64,000 bases of DNA from an uncultured Azospirillum sp. Lineage in GTDB: Bacteria; Pseudomonadota; Alphaproteobacteria; Azospirillales; Azospirillaceae. The stretch spans positions 1 to 64,000 of the forward strand of contig NZ_CAMLJP010000016.1 in NCBI RefSeq assembly GCF_946480385.1. Reading direction: 5' to 3'. The stretch's first letter is position 1. The number at the start of each line of letters is the position of its first letter. Shown in pieces: positions 1 to 8,471 of the stretch. Both the position numbers and the translations under genes were made by a program. A model generated the notes under the pieces. The model was not told the DNA's origin, did no database searches, and was given only the letters and a program-made list of their open reading frames with translations.

Positions 1-114
1 CTGTGGCGGGAGAAGCTGTTCGTGGTGATGTCGCGCACCTCTGTCAGCGCCACCGACTTCTTCAAGCTGCCGCCCAACCGCGTGGTGGAACTGGGAACGC
101 AGGTGCAGCTCTAG
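1..114 (+). CDS. kup: Potassium uptake protein Kup, C-terminal end (partial)
   Basis: The window opens inside a reading frame that runs 37 codons to a TAG stop. The visible tail contains [14 protein letters not shown] and ends [12 protein letters not shown]. The ending [10 protein letters not shown] is the characteristic C-terminus of the Kup/HAK/KT low-affinity K+ transporters, a soluble cytoplasmic tail after the membrane domain. The transmembrane part lies outside the window. Identification rests on the tail alone but that tail is very typical. Confidence 0.8.
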   Translation: MWREKLFVVMSRTSVSATDFFKLPPNRVVELGTQVQL

Positions 115-182
115 CCGGCAGGAGACGGCGACTGCACCACCAAAGCATTACCTCTTCCGCGCAAACAAAAATCAGCATCACG

Positions 183-198
183 CACAGCTTCTGCTGTG
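183..198 (+). terminator. Short perfect hairpin downstream of kup
   Basis: CACAGC-TTCT-GCTGTG is a perfect 6-bp stem with a 4-nt loop about 70 nt after the kup stop. No T-run follows, so it is at best a weak terminator or a leader hairpin of the fasciclin gene. Confidence 0.3.
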
Positions 199-272
199 AT
201 CTGAACCAAAAGCTCCCCCGTAACGGTGTTGTGTCCGCGGGAAGCGGACCTTCACCGACAAGAGGGAATGCT

Positions 273-818
273 ATGAAGAAGGTTGCCACCGTGGCGATCG
301 CCACCCTTCTTTTTGCCGGTTGCGCCAACGCGGCCATGGAAAAGATGGTCGGCGGCGCGCCGATGTACCCCAGCAAGACCATCGTGGAGAATGCGTCCCA
401 GTCCAAGGACCACACCACCCTCGTCGCCGCCGTGAAGGCCGCCGGGCTGGTCGACACGCTGAACGGCAAGGGTCCCTTCACCGTCTTCGCACCCACCAAC
501 GAGGCCTTCGCCGCCCTGCCCGCCGGCACCGTCGACACCCTGCTGAAGCCGGAGAACAAGGCGCAGCTGACCAAGGTGCTGACCTACCACGTCGTTCCCG
601 GCAAGCTGGACGCCAGGGACATCGTGGCGGACATCAAGAAGGGCAACGGCAAGGCGATGCTGAAGACGGTGGAAGGCATGCCGCTGACCTTCACCCAGTC
701 CGGCGATGCCGTGATGGTCGCCGACGCCTCCGGCAACATGGCGCGAGTGACCATCGCCGATGTCGAACAGTCCAACGGCGTCGTCCATGTCATCGACAAG
801 GTTCTGCTGCCGAAGTAA
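273..818 (+). CDS. Exported fasciclin (FAS1) domain protein
   Basis: 181 residues. The start is the ATG at 273, preceded by an AGAGGG ribosome site; it opens a hydrophobic signal peptide ([19 protein letters not shown]). An AGC at residues 15-17 could be a poor lipobox, but cleavage after ANA also fits. One FAS1 domain covers about residues 35-181. Its H1 motif is [16 protein letters not shown] (67-82), the YH pair is at 105-106, and the H2-type ending [12 protein letters not shown] is at 169-180. FAS1 proteins are periplasmic or surface adhesion/interaction domains; the partner is unknown. It is monocistronic and convergent with the TPR gene. Confidence 0.9.
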   Translation: MKKVATVAIATLLFAGCANAAMEKMVGGAPMYPSKTIVENASQSKDHTTLVAAVKAAGLVDTLNGKGPFTVFAPTNEAFAALPAGTVDTLLKPENKAQLTKVLTYHVVPGKLDARDIVADIKKGNGKAMLKTVEGMPLTFTQSGDAVMVADASGNMARVTIADVEQSNGVVHVIDKVLLPK

Positions 819-844
819 TGGCTCCAGGCCAGCGGCGCGGAGCG

Positions 845-886
845 GGCGGCGGGGCGCAGCATTCCCCCGCAAGGCGTCCCGCCGCC
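845..886. terminator. GC-rich hairpin between convergent genes
   Basis: GGCGGCGGGGCG (845-856) pairs with CGTCCCGCCGCC (875-886) over 12 bp with one G-U pair and an 18-nt loop. It sits between the convergent fasciclin and TPR genes. No T-run on the plus side. Confidence 0.5.
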
Positions 887-3800
887 TTATGAGGTCGGCT
901 TATCGCCGGCCTGCTTACCGCCGCGATATTCCTTCAAAAACTTCTTGAACATATCCACTTCCGCGACGCGGGAGCGGATGGTGCCGACGTCGATCAGGCC
1001 CATCGCCTGTTCGGGGCGGGTCAGAATGCGGAAAGCGTCCTCATTCGGCCCGCCCTTCATCGACCCTTCGAAATCCTTCTTCAGCAGGTTCAGCCCGTTG
1101 CCGTCGCCGGCCAGCGCCAGCGCCACCGCCCGGTTCAGCACCAGCTGCGACATGTTGGGATCCAGCGGCTTGCCGGTCGCGGGGGGCGGACCGATCACCT
1201 TGTTCAGCGCCAGCGCCGCCGCATCCCATTTCTGACCCTTCCACGCGATGTCGACGCGCAGCAGGTTGGCGTTGGTGCTGTCGTCCTGCGCCAGAAGCTG
1301 CATCGCCTCGTCGCCGCGGTTCAGCTCGGCCAGCGCCTTGGCCTGCATCAGCCGCCGTTCGGCCGTCAGGTCGGCCGGCAGTCCGGCGACATTGGACAGT
1401 TCCAGCGCCTTCAGCGCCTCTTCCGGCTTGTTGTCGAGCAGCCGGACGGAGGCCAGCCGCGTGCCGACCCGCGCCTTGTCCAGGCCGGACAGGCGGTATT
1501 CCACCTGATGCTGCAGCAGATCGGCCGCGCGGTTCAGCAGATCGATGGAGATCAGCCGTTCCGCCAGCTGCCGGATAATCTCGTCGCCGGCCTCGCCCAC
1601 CGGGGTCAGCTCGCGGAACTGGTCGTAAAGCTGCAGCGCGTCCAGCGTCGGCAAGCGCTGCGCCCCATCCTTGAACAGGTCGGCGAAGATGCGCGACATC
1701 TCCTTGGTGATCGCCTCGGCCCTGGGCGTGTCGGCGACCAGGGCCGCCGTCTCTTTCATCGTGTTGAAGCCCTTGGCATATTCGCCGCCGGCGATCAGCA
1801 CCTCGCCCATGCGGGAGCGGATCTGCATCTCCAGATCGTCGCCGCGCCAGGTGAAGGTCAGGCCGGCCAATTGCTCCGCCGCCGCGGTCGGCGACATCTT
1901 GCCTTCCGACAGCTCCAGATTGGTCAGCGCCAGCCCGGCCTTGGCGCGATAGAGTCGGTCATAGCTGTTGTAGGCGGCGGTCAGCTGTTCCCGCGCCTGA
2001 TCGATCTCGCCGGTCTGGGCGAAGAGCAGGCCGCGCAGATATTGCGTCTGCGGGTTCTCCTCCTGATCCGGGCCGCTGTGTTCGATCACCCGATCGAACA
2101 GCCGCTTGGCGGTGGCGGTGTCGCGCGTCTCCAGCGCCGCTTCCGCCGCCCGCAGGCCGAGCTTCCCGATCATCGGGTCGGGGTAGCTGTTCAGGATCGA
2201 GCCCGACGCCTTGAAGCCGGCCATCGCCTTGGGCCAGTCGCGGCGGTCGGCGGCGATGGCGGCGCGCCACAGGTTGGCTTCCGGATTGCCGGCCAGCGAC
2301 GGGATCGACAGGTCGGCCTCCGCCCCGTCCAGGTCGCCGGTCAACACGCGGGCGGCACCACGCAGCGCGCGGAACTCCGGCCAGCCCTCCAGATCCGGCT
2401 GGTTCTGCTGCAGCACGTCCAGCATGCCGAGCGTCTCCTGCCCAAACCCGTTGGCGAAATAGAACCGCGCGAGGTCGAGCTGCGCCTTTGGCCGGTCCGA
2501 TTCCGGCGCATTGACGACGGCCAGTTGCAGGTCCTGCCGCGCCTCGGTGAAATGGTCGAGGTCCCCATGCTTCCAGGCCGGCAGATTGAACAGGCGGCGG
2601 CCCTGCATCTGGGCGGGCTGCGCCTTCGGCGGCTCCATGGCGGACGAGGCGCCGCCGGCCGGCGGATTCAGCGGAATCGGCGCCGCGGCCAGTTGCGACG
2701 GCACCGGTTGGGGGGCGGATGCCGGTGGTGGTGGCGGCGCGACCGCGGGGTTGCCGGCATCGGCGGCCGGCGACAGGTGCAGGCCGCCGGCGGTGGTCAG
2801 TTCCACCCCTTCCTTGATCGCGCGCACCGTCACGTTGTCGGAGATCGGGCGCACCACCACGCCCTGATAGGACGGCATCACCTCCAGATCGGGATACCGG
2901 TGCGGTTCGGGCATGCCCTGCCCCGGACTGGGCAGCGGGACGACCTGGATGCGGTCACCGACGTCGGGATCGGCGAACTGCACGACGTTCGCCGCGTCGG
3001 GCGCGCGCACCAGCAGCCGGGCGCCGAGAAGGAAGTCGGGGTCTGGCTCGACCCTGAGATCGCTGGCGCTGCCCATGTTGGCCGGACGGGCGGAGGACAG
3101 GATGCGCCAAGTGGTGCCCTGCCGCTCCACCGTCGGCCACACCATCGGGCCGATCTTGGTACGGAACACGGTGCCGCCGGTCGCCGGCACCGGCTCCACC
3201 GCGCCCATCAGTTCGGACCCAGGGCCGCTGAGCTTCCCGGCACCGATCGGCATCGGCCGGTCGAACACAACGTAAAGCTGGCCCGCCCGCGGATAGACGG
3301 CGATGGAGGCCGGTCCACCGGTGTCGAAGGTCAGCACCGGTCCCTTCGGACCCGCCGCCGGCTGGGCCTTGGCATCGGCAGGCGCTGCGGGCGCGGCCTT
3401 CGCCTCCGCCGGCGGGGTGGTGGGAGGCGCCGCGGCATTCGCCGCCGCGGAGGCCGCAGCATTCGCCGCGGTGGCCGAACGACCGGAAGTCGCCGACGCC
3501 GTGGTCGGCGTATCCCTGCCGCCTTCTTTGGCCTGCCCGCCTTCGCTGCCCCGGATTCCCGACGCGCCCTCGCTCTTGGGCAGGCCGGCGCGGGAGCCAG
3601 GGTTGCCCACGGACAGCACCACCGACTTGCCCGATGCGCTGTCGGTCACCTCTGCATCCTGCGGAACGGCCAGCGTCACCGCCAGCCCACCGTCGGCCCG
3701 CCGATAGGCCTCCACATTCCGGATGTTGCGCAATGCCGCCTTGGAAACCGCCGACAGGTCGGCGGTGCCGCCCTTGTCGAAGGCGACCGTCACCGCGGCG

Positions 3801-4387
3801 CCATCGCGCGTGACCGTGTAGCCGACGGGCGACGGCCAGTCGAATGTCAGGCGGCTCTGGTCCGGCTGGTCGGCCCCGCGCACGCGCAGCCGCCCGGCGG
3901 AGGGCACCGGTTTCACCGCTTCGGCTTTCGCGGGTTCGGGCTTCACGGCTTCCGGCTTCGCCTCCTCCGCCCTGGCGGTCGTCTGCGGTGCGGCCGGTGA
4001 CAGGTCGATGGCGATGGCGTTGCCGTTGCGGAAGCTTTTCAGCGAGACCGGGCGCTTCAGGTCGAAGGAGACGGTCTTTCCATCCGCCTCGACCCGTCCG
4101 GCGGTCAGATAACCGGGCAGAGCCCGCACCAGACGGTCGAGCGGAGCGTCGATGCTGTCGGTGAAGGTGACGACCAGCCGGTCGCCTTCGACCGACGCGG
4201 TGTAATCGACCTTGCCCGGCCAGTCGAAGACCAGCCGACCGAAATCCTTGTGGGTGCCGCCGCGGACCGGAACCGTGGCGGCGTCAGCGGCCAGGGGAGA
4301 GAGCAGGACCGGCACGGCAAGCAGCGCCACCGCCGCGGCACAGCCGCGCAGCCAGCGCTTCCACTCCTGGGCCGTCCGGTCCGTCAC
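887..4387 (-). CDS. Large exported TPR protein with duplicated N-terminal beta domain
   Basis: 1166 residues. The chosen GTG start at 4387 lies 1 nt after the upstream MotB-like stop, with GGAG 9 nt before it; the open frame extends further but only into the neighbour. Residues 1-37 form a signal peptide ending ADA. Two similar segments follow, each with an R-L-x-F-D-W-P core (RLVFDWP 51-57, RLTFDWP 179-185), resembling AMIN-like peptidoglycan or secretin-binding beta domains. Then come a long Ala/Pro linker and a C-terminal half (from about residue 600) of helical repeats of TPR type (LARFYFANG, LRGLLFAQTGEIDQAREQL). It is the last gene of the cheZ/MotB-like operon, suggesting a periplasmic scaffold for that assembly. 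Function is inferred only. Confidence 0.75.
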   Translation of the reverse strand: MTDRTAQEWKRWLRGCAAAVALLAVPVLLSPLAADAATVPVRGGTHKDFGRLVFDWPGKVDYTASVEGDRLVVTFTDSIDAPLDRLVRALPGYLTAGRVEADGKTVSFDLKRPVSLKSFRNGNAIAIDLSPAAPQTTARAEEAKPEAVKPEPAKAEAVKPVPSAGRLRVRGADQPDQSRLTFDWPSPVGYTVTRDGAAVTVAFDKGGTADLSAVSKAALRNIRNVEAYRRADGGLAVTLAVPQDAEVTDSASGKSVVLSVGNPGSRAGLPKSEGASGIRGSEGGQAKEGGRDTPTTASATSGRSATAANAAASAAANAAAPPTTPPAEAKAAPAAPADAKAQPAAGPKGPVLTFDTGGPASIAVYPRAGQLYVVFDRPMPIGAGKLSGPGSELMGAVEPVPATGGTVFRTKIGPMVWPTVERQGTTWRILSSARPANMGSASDLRVEPDPDFLLGARLLVRAPDAANVVQFADPDVGDRIQVVPLPSPGQGMPEPHRYPDLEVMPSYQGVVVRPISDNVTVRAIKEGVELTTAGGLHLSPAADAGNPAVAPPPPPASAPQPVPSQLAAAPIPLNPPAGGASSAMEPPKAQPAQMQGRRLFNLPAWKHGDLDHFTEARQDLQLAVVNAPESDRPKAQLDLARFYFANGFGQETLGMLDVLQQNQPDLEGWPEFRALRGAARVLTGDLDGAEADLSIPSLAGNPEANLWRAAIAADRRDWPKAMAGFKASGSILNSYPDPMIGKLGLRAAEAALETRDTATAKRLFDRVIEHSGPDQEENPQTQYLRGLLFAQTGEIDQAREQLTAAYNSYDRLYRAKAGLALTNLELSEGKMSPTAAAEQLAGLTFTWRGDDLEMQIRSRMGEVLIAGGEYAKGFNTMKETAALVADTPRAEAITKEMSRIFADLFKDGAQRLPTLDALQLYDQFRELTPVGEAGDEIIRQLAERLISIDLLNRAADLLQHQVEYRLSGLDKARVGTRLASVRLLDNKPEEALKALELSNVAGLPADLTAERRLMQAKALAELNRGDEAMQLLAQDDSTNANLLRVDIAWKGQKWDAAALALNKVIGPPPATGKPLDPNMSQLVLNRAVALALAGDGNGLNLLKKDFEGSMKGGPNEDAFRILTRPEQAMGLIDVGTIRSRVAEVDMFKKFLKEYRGGKQAGDKPTS

Positions 4388-4388
4388 C

Positions 4389-5114
4389 TCAATCCGCTCC
4401 TTCCTCTCGCACCACGATGTCCACCGGCAGGCGCCCGTTGCCGGCGCCCCCTGCCCCATCGACAGGCATCATCACCGCCCGTGCCACCAGATCGCGGCGA
4501 TAGCCGGTCTCCCGCAGCGCGGCGGACACGGCGACCGCCCGCGTCAGCGCGCGTTCCCAGGCCACGCCGCCCGTCGCATCCTCATGCTCCGCATGGCCGA
4601 CCAACTCGATCCGGTTGCCGATCCGGCCGATGACGGCGCCGAGCAGGAACAGCACCCGCCGCCCCTCCTCGGTGAAGGCGGCGCCGGTGGGATCGAACAT
4701 CCGCTCGCCCGGCAGGCGGATGACGACACGGTCATCTTCGCGCCGAACATCGACCACCGCCAGTTCCGCATTCGACCGCAGTTGGCTTCCCAGCAGGGCC
4801 GCCAGATAATGCAGGTCGATGGCCGCCCTGGCCTCCACCGCCTTGGCGTTGAAGGCGGCACTGGGGTCGGCGGTCCGGTCCGACGGGGTGCTGGCGGTCG
4901 ACCGCGCGGCGGGGATCGCCTCCGCCACGCCCTTCGCCAGACGGGTCCAGCGCTCCGCCTCCGGCTCGCTCATCGAATACATCAGAACGAAGAAGGCGAG
5001 CATCAGGGAGATCAGGTCGGTGAAGCTGATCAGCCACAGCGTCTTGCGCTGGCCGCCGCGATCATCCGCTCCTGCTGCCCCGGTCTTGTTGATGACGCCC
5101 GGAATGCGGATCAT
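4389..5114 (-). CDS. MotB-like protein with conserved TM aspartate
   Basis: 241 residues. A short cytoplasmic N-terminus is followed by one TM helix containing LWLISFTDLISLMLAFFVLM (residues 26-45). Asp33 falls where E. coli MotB has the proton-carrying Asp32. The C-terminus (about 115-240) is an OmpA/MotB peptidoglycan-binding fold: RLPGERMFDPTGAAF, then RIELVGHAEHE. In the family, MotB is the stator subunit anchoring MotA to the wall. The start overlaps the upstream gene by 4 nt (ATGA). No motA is present in the window, so it may serve the flagellar motor with a distant MotA or another energised complex. Confidence 0.8.
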   Translation of the reverse strand: MIRIPGVINKTGAAGADDRGGQRKTLWLISFTDLISLMLAFFVLMYSMSEPEAERWTRLAKGVAEAIPAARSTASTPSDRTADPSAAFNAKAVEARAAIDLHYLAALLGSQLRSNAELAVVDVRREDDRVVIRLPGERMFDPTGAAFTEEGRRVLFLLGAVIGRIGNRIELVGHAEHEDATGGVAWERALTRAVAVSAALRETGYRRDLVARAVMMPVDGAGGAGNGRLPVDIVVREEGAD

Positions 5115-5926
5115 TTCCGCACCTCCGTCTTCCCTGCCTTGGGAGCCAGCCTGGGGTCCGGCTTTTTGGCGGCCCCATCCTCGTCCCAGCGCAGGGAGAA
5201 CAGCAGGCGCACGCCGCCCGGCTCACCACGCTCGATCCCGATGGTGACGTTTCCGACCGGAGCCCCATCCTCGACCAGCGCGCGGGCCAGAACGCCGGCA
5301 CGGGCGACCGGCCCCGGCGGCTGGCTGGGCGTGCCCGTCGGCCCGATGCCGAGAAGCGCGTCCAGTTCCACCCGCTCACCCTGGCGCGACTGGCGCAGGG
5401 CATCGGCAACGCGGTCGATCAGGCCCTGGCGATCCGGCCGCAGGATCATGGTGCCGGGAACGAACAGGTCGTCGGCCGGCAGCCGAACCTCCAGCAGCTG
5501 GCCGGGGGCGACCACCTCCACCTTGGCGACCGCCACCGCGGTGGCGAACAGGGTGCCGACATCCTCCAGCCGCTGCACGGCGAAGACGGTCCCGGCGCGG
5601 GAGGCCACCGGTTCGGCGCCCTCGCGCAGGCGCGGGTCGATGACGAAGCTGGGAAAGGTCCGCTCCAGCGAGGCGGCGACCGCCTTCACCTTCTGCACCG
5701 TCTGCACCGAATTGGCGTTCAGCACGATGAAGAAGACCAGAAGCAGCAGGAACAGCGACAGCAGAAGCAGGATGCTGCCGTTGTTCGGGTTGGCATGCCC
5801 ACCAATGCCGACACCGCCGACCCGGGGGACCCGCAGCGGCGGCAGCCCGGCGTTCCCCGTCCCCAGTCCTGCACCTTGGGCCGGGTGGCCGCCGGTGGGC
5901 CTGCTGATGGGTGCGCCGGGAAGCAT
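5111..5926 (-). CDS. MotB/OmpA-like membrane protein lacking the TM aspartate
   Basis: 271 residues. A Gly/Pro-rich N-terminus of about 45 residues precedes one TM helix (SILLLLSLFLLLLVFFIVLN, 51-70). Aligning VFFIVLNANS with AFFVLMYSMS of the next gene puts Ser57 where MotB has its proton-binding Asp. The C-terminal half (LEVRLPADDLFVPGTMILRP, then a helix and RAGVLARALVEDG) resembles the OmpA/MotB fold, although the usual peptidoglycan-binding residues look degenerate. It starts 4 nt after cheZ and overlaps the next gene by 4 nt. Probably a non-conducting partner of the other MotB-like protein; this is inference. Confidence 0.7.
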   Translation of the reverse strand: MLPGAPISRPTGGHPAQGAGLGTGNAGLPPLRVPRVGGVGIGGHANPNNGSILLLLSLFLLLLVFFIVLNANSVQTVQKVKAVAASLERTFPSFVIDPRLREGAEPVASRAGTVFAVQRLEDVGTLFATAVAVAKVEVVAPGQLLEVRLPADDLFVPGTMILRPDRQGLIDRVADALRQSRQGERVELDALLGIGPTGTPSQPPGPVARAGVLARALVEDGAPVGNVTIGIERGEPGGVRLLFSLRWDEDGAAKKPDPRLAPKAGKTEVRK

Positions 5927-5930
5927 GGCG

Positions 5931-6638
5931 TCAGTCGAAGCTGGCCAGCAGACGGTCGATCTCGTCCTGGTCCATGGCGTTGCCCGGCATCTGCGGCCCG
6001 TGCAGAAGCTGCTTGTCCGCCTCTTCCTCGGTCATCGGCTCGTAATGGACTGCGGCCTCCGCGCCCTCGGCCGCCAGCTTGGCCAGCCGCGGGGCGTGGT
6101 TCTGCCGCACTTCGCTGCCGAAGGCGGCGACGATCATGTCGACCTTCGATTCGATGTGCTTCAGCGTCCGCACCACCTTGCTGATGCGCTGGCCGGTAAT
6201 GTCCTGGAAGTTGCATGCCTCGTAGATCTTGGTGATCTGGTCGTTCAGCTTCGCCGAGTTGTCCGCGTCCGTCTGGCCGGCGATGGCGCCGATGGCGTCG
6301 CAGGCGTCGAAGATGGCGAAGGTCGCCTTCTCGGTCGCGCCGATCACCGCATCCAGCTCGTCAGTTGCGGTGCGGATATGCTCGTCGCGGATTTCGGCCG
6401 GCTGCAGCGCCGCGATTTCCTGCTTGGCCGTCTCGATGAACTTGGCGAGGTCCACGACCTCCTTGTAGAGGCGCAGGTCGGTGGCGGAGATGTCGCCATC
6501 CATGCTGCCCAGGATGTTGCGGACGATGTCCGTCACCTCGTCGCGCGACAGCGGCGTCGCGGCTTCCGCGAAGGCGGAGTCGAGGCGCTGTCTCAGAAGC
6601 TTCTGTTCCGTCACGGCGGATTGGGCGGAGAAGGTCAT
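5931..6638 (-). CDS. cheZ: CheZ-family CheY-P phosphatase
   Basis: 235 residues, mostly helical. The phosphatase motif ACNFQDITGQRISK lies at residues 141-154, with Asp146 and Gln150 matching the D143/Q147 catalytic pair of E. coli CheZ. The C-terminus DQDEIDRLLASFD (223-235) resembles the CheY-binding peptide at the end of CheZ and the EIDALL peptide of FliM. CheZ removes phosphate from CheY in the cytoplasm and so ends the motor-switch signal. The start is the ATG at 6638; an upstream in-frame extension has no family resemblance and was excluded. First gene of the operon with the two MotB-like genes and the TPR gene. Confidence 0.88.
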   Translation of the reverse strand: MTFSAQSAVTEQKLLRQRLDSAFAEAATPLSRDEVTDIVRNILGSMDGDISATDLRLYKEVVDLAKFIETAKQEIAALQPAEIRDEHIRTATDELDAVIGATEKATFAIFDACDAIGAIAGQTDADNSAKLNDQITKIYEACNFQDITGQRISKVVRTLKHIESKVDMIVAAFGSEVRQNHAPRLAKLAAEGAEAAVHYEPMTEEEADKQLLHGPQMPGNAMDQDEIDRLLASFD

Positions 6639-6815
6639 CGGGCGTGTCCAGCGAAAGGGGCAAGGCCTTGGCGGAATATGCCGGAACCACCCCGGTCCGC
6701 GCCCTCCAGCGAGCGCCCGTCGAGTGCCCTTGCGGCGGAGGTTCGACGCTCCGTCCGATCGTGGCGCCCAACCGTCCCAGGAACTGTCCGAGCCGACCAA
6801 GCCTAGGGTCGCGAG

Positions 6816-6832
6816 GGTTAATAGCCCGTAAA
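6816..6832 (-). promoter_or_regulatory. CtrA-like box upstream of cheZ
   Basis: Read leftward: TTTA, 7 nt, TTAACC. This matches the alphaproteobacterial CtrA site TTAA-N7-TTAAC with one mismatch in the first half. It lies about 180 nt before the cheZ start. CtrA controls motility genes in many alphaproteobacteria. Not tested here. Confidence 0.4.
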
Positions 6833-6921
6833 GAGGACCATACCGCAGTTCCCATGGCGCCGCCGAAGTTGCGGGCGCGCCACAGTGTGGCCCATGCGAC
6901 CGTATTGGGGCAGGACTGGGC

Positions 6922-7050
6922 TCAGAACAGCCCGGCGGCGGCCGGGGCACCAAGAAGCGCCGCCAGGACCAGCAGGGTGACGGCAATCAGCCGCTCCGCG
7001 GTCGACCAGCGTTTCCAGTCCTTTCTGAAGCTTTTCAGTTCGTCGGCCAT
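6922..7050 (-). CDS. Small single-pass membrane protein (42 aa)
   Basis: The ATG at 7050 follows a strong GGAAGG site at the right distance. The product begins MADELKSFRKDWKRWSTAER, an amphipathic and basic N-terminus. One TM helix follows (LIAVTLLVLAALLGAPAAAG) with only two residues after it. I do not recognise a family. The layout, charged cytoplasmic helix then a TM anchor, is common in small regulatory or stress membrane peptides. It stands alone, 283 nt upstream of the cheZ start on the same strand. Confidence 0.55.
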   Translation of the reverse strand: MADELKSFRKDWKRWSTAERLIAVTLLVLAALLGAPAAAGLF

Positions 7051-7380
7051 GGCGAGCCTTCCGGGTTCGGGGACTACACTGCAACGCAACGAAATTGCAT
7101 CGGGTCCAGTTGACGCATGGTTAAAATCAGCTGGGATGACGATCATACCTTCGTACTGGCACAGAAATGCCACAGTCACGCCCCTGCGTCCGATGATCCA
7201 GGTCAAAGATTGGATAAATTTTCGTCATTTGCCATTTCACCTACGGCGATCGCCGGCACTCCGGTGGCGTGCCACTTCAGGCAGCTTCCGATACCGGGCG
7301 GCGATGCCTAGATGATAAGCTCTAGATCAAGCCTCCGATCCGTTATCGGACTCTCGTGGGGGCACTGACGGGGGTAGCGG
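7051..7380. other. Intergenic region between small membrane protein and patatin
   Basis: 330 nt of lower-GC DNA between divergent genes, so both promoters should lie here. It holds an inverted repeat TGGCA-N6-TGCCA at 7157-7172 and a CtrA half-site-like ATGGTTAA at 7117-7124 (TTAACCAT on the minus strand). No convincing gene is visible. Confidence 0.5.
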
Positions 7381-8376
7381 ATGGCGAAGGGAACCGACCT
7401 GAAGATCGGGCTTGCGCTGGGCAGCGGCGCCGCGCGCGGTTGGGCGCACATCGGCGTCCTGCGTGCGCTGGAGGAGATCGGGATCAAGCCCGACATCATC
7501 TGCGGAACCTCCATCGGGGCGGCGGTCGGAGCCGCCTATCTGACCGACCAGATGGACGAGTTGCAGTCCTGGGCGCAGAAGATGGGCTGGCTGGGCATGC
7601 TGGGCATCATCGACCTCACCTTCCGCCGCGGCGGTCTGGTCGCCGCCGAGAAGGCGTTCGGCCGCTTCGACAACGAACGCAGCAACGTCCTAATCGAAGA
7701 CCTGCCCCTGCCCTTCGCCACCGTCGCCACCGACCTGTCGACCGGGCGCGAGATGTGGCTGCGCGACGGCCCGCTGATGTCGGCGGTGCTGGCGTCGGCC
7801 GCCATGCCCGGCCTGTTTCCGGCGGTGCGGCGCGACCATCACCTGCTGGTCGACGGCGCGCTGGTCAATCCGGTGCCGGTCTCGCTGTGCCGGGCCCTCG
7901 GGGCCGACGTGGTGGTGGCGGTCAATTTGAACAGCGAGTTGTCGCCGCTGGGCCGGCCGAACGGCCGCGGCAAACCGGAAGGAGCCAGGGCGGTGTCGGC
8001 CAAGGTGCCGGAGCCGATGGTCGCCGGCGGCGATGCCGGCTCGCCCGCCTTTTCTCAGCTGACCAGCCAGATCTCCACTTGGCTTGGCCGCAAGCCCACC
8101 CGGCGGACCCGTTTCCTGGCCGATCAGATCGACGACGCCCAGGCCCACAAGCCGATGCCGAACGCCCTTGAGGTGATGGCGGGATCCATCGACATCATGC
8201 AGGACCGCATCACCCGCTCGCGGCTGGCCGGCGAACCGCCGGACGTGCTGATCGCGCCGCGGCTGGCCCATATCGGCATCCTGGAGTTCGACCGCGCAGC
8301 GGAGGCGGTGGAGATCGGCCATGCCGCCGCCTCGATGCTGCGTCCGTCCATCGAACTTGCACTGCGCCGTGCCTGA
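7381..8376 (+). CDS. Patatin-like phospholipase, RssA type
   Basis: 331 residues, cytoplasmic (no signal peptide). Family motifs are in order: the glycine-rich oxyanion loop GSGAARG (14-20), the nucleophile elbow GTSIG (42-46, Ser44), and VDGALVNP with catalytic Asp158 in place of the more usual DGG. The G-x-G-x-x-R-G-W-A-H-I-G-V-L start resembles E. coli RssA/YchK and other bacterial patatins, predicted serine-Asp dyad lipid acyl hydrolases. The ATG at 7381 follows GGGGGTAGCGG. The C-terminal 100 residues are lineage-specific helices. The substrate cannot be told from sequence. Confidence 0.88.
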   Translation: MAKGTDLKIGLALGSGAARGWAHIGVLRALEEIGIKPDIICGTSIGAAVGAAYLTDQMDELQSWAQKMGWLGMLGIIDLTFRRGGLVAAEKAFGRFDNERSNVLIEDLPLPFATVATDLSTGREMWLRDGPLMSAVLASAAMPGLFPAVRRDHHLLVDGALVNPVPVSLCRALGADVVVAVNLNSELSPLGRPNGRGKPEGARAVSAKVPEPMVAGGDAGSPAFSQLTSQISTWLGRKPTRRTRFLADQIDDAQAHKPMPNALEVMAGSIDIMQDRITRSRLAGEPPDVLIAPRLAHIGILEFDRAAEAVEIGHAAASMLRPSIELALRRA

Positions 8377-8471
8377 CCTGTTGCGCTGGAGACCTTGCTC
8401 GTATTTCGTATAAGCGGTAGTCCGGAATCCCTCTGGACAACCTCAACGACCGCCGCGAGAACCGAGCGTCC

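Noticed and set aside
1508..4000. Very long open frame on the plus strand opposite the TPR gene
   Set aside because: High-GC antisense frame; composition is Arg/Gly/His repeats with no ribosome site or family match, and the minus-strand gene has signal peptide and domains.
7157..7172. TGGCAC-N5-TGCC as a sigma-54 promoter before the patatin gene
   Set aside because: GG-to-GC distance is one nt short of the strict spacing needed; an inverted repeat explains it as well.
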